A stretch of 64,000 nucleotides of DNA. Origin: Sinohyriopsis cumingii. Taxonomy: Eukaryota; Mollusca; Bivalvia; Unionida; Unionidae. The stretch lies in the NCBI GenBank assembly GCA_028554795.2, contig CM068831.1, positions 31,239,659-31,303,658 on the forward strand. Direction: 5' to 3'. Both the position numbers and the translations under genes were made by a program. The notes under the pieces were generated by a model. That model was not told the origin of the DNA. It saw only the letters and a program-made list of their open reading frames with translations, and did no database searches. Below, one piece after another: positions 63,995 to 64,000 of the stretch (its first letter is position 1; each line of letters begins with the position of its first letter).

Positions 63995-64000
63995 AATAAA
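63995..64000 (+). terminator. Possible poly(A) signal at the window end
   Basis: AATAAA lies 570 bp after the LU gene stop, at the very edge of the window. No earlier canonical hexamer was seen after the stop, so this could be the LU gene signal, but downstream sequence is missing. Confidence 0.3.

Overview
The window reads as a piece of an animal nuclear genome, most likely a mollusc. The DNA is AT-rich and intron-dominated, and the exons are short with GT-AG boundaries. There are many long (TA)n, (CA)n and (GA)n microsatellites and tRNA-derived SINEs. There is also a Ty3/Gypsy-type LTR element and a LINE with an RNase H domain. The assignment to molluscs rests on the mix of repeat and gene families and is an inference. 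No bacterial, organellar or rRNA genes were seen.

Left end (1-7.7 kb): the 3' end of a plus-strand gene for an extracellular protein. It has one thrombospondin type-1 (TSP1) exon, two exons that together make one immunoglobulin (Ig) domain, a stop codon and a poly(A) signal 25 bp later. Its 5' end lies outside the window. A Polinton-like DNA polymerase fragment and a repeat with a perfect 31-bp inverted repeat lie in its introns.

Middle (7.7-35 kb): mostly non-coding. It holds a minisatellite, SINE copies, a possible core promoter with a small first exon (27.1 kb), a decayed coding island of unknown origin (21.8-22.9 kb) and a decayed Polinton-type capsid-like sequence (33.1-33.6 kb).

35.3-42.3 kb: a complete but dead LTR retrotransposon on the minus strand. 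It has both LTRs, a perfect 5-bp target duplication (ACTGC), a tRNA-Leu primer site and the order gag-PR-INT-RT-RNaseH. Integrase lies upstream of reverse transcriptase, which is Ty1/Copia order in a Ty3/Gypsy element, as in the Gmr1 group. It sits inside a 31-bp-unit minisatellite.

42.6-50.3 kb: non-coding DNA, a TSP1 pseudo-exon exactly as long as the first TSP1 exon, and a 5'-truncated LINE inserted against the tail of an older copy.

Right end (50.8-63.4 kb): an apparently complete eight-exon plus-strand gene that single-frame ORF scanning misses. Its splice phases join to a 912-nt reading frame (303 codons plus stop). The product has a signal peptide and two Ly6/uPAR (three-finger, LU) domains, each encoded by a three-exon module with the same phases. 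The tail is hydrophilic with no GPI-type hydrophobic end. The two intact genes are both predicted secreted or extracellular; nothing in the sequence links them functionally.
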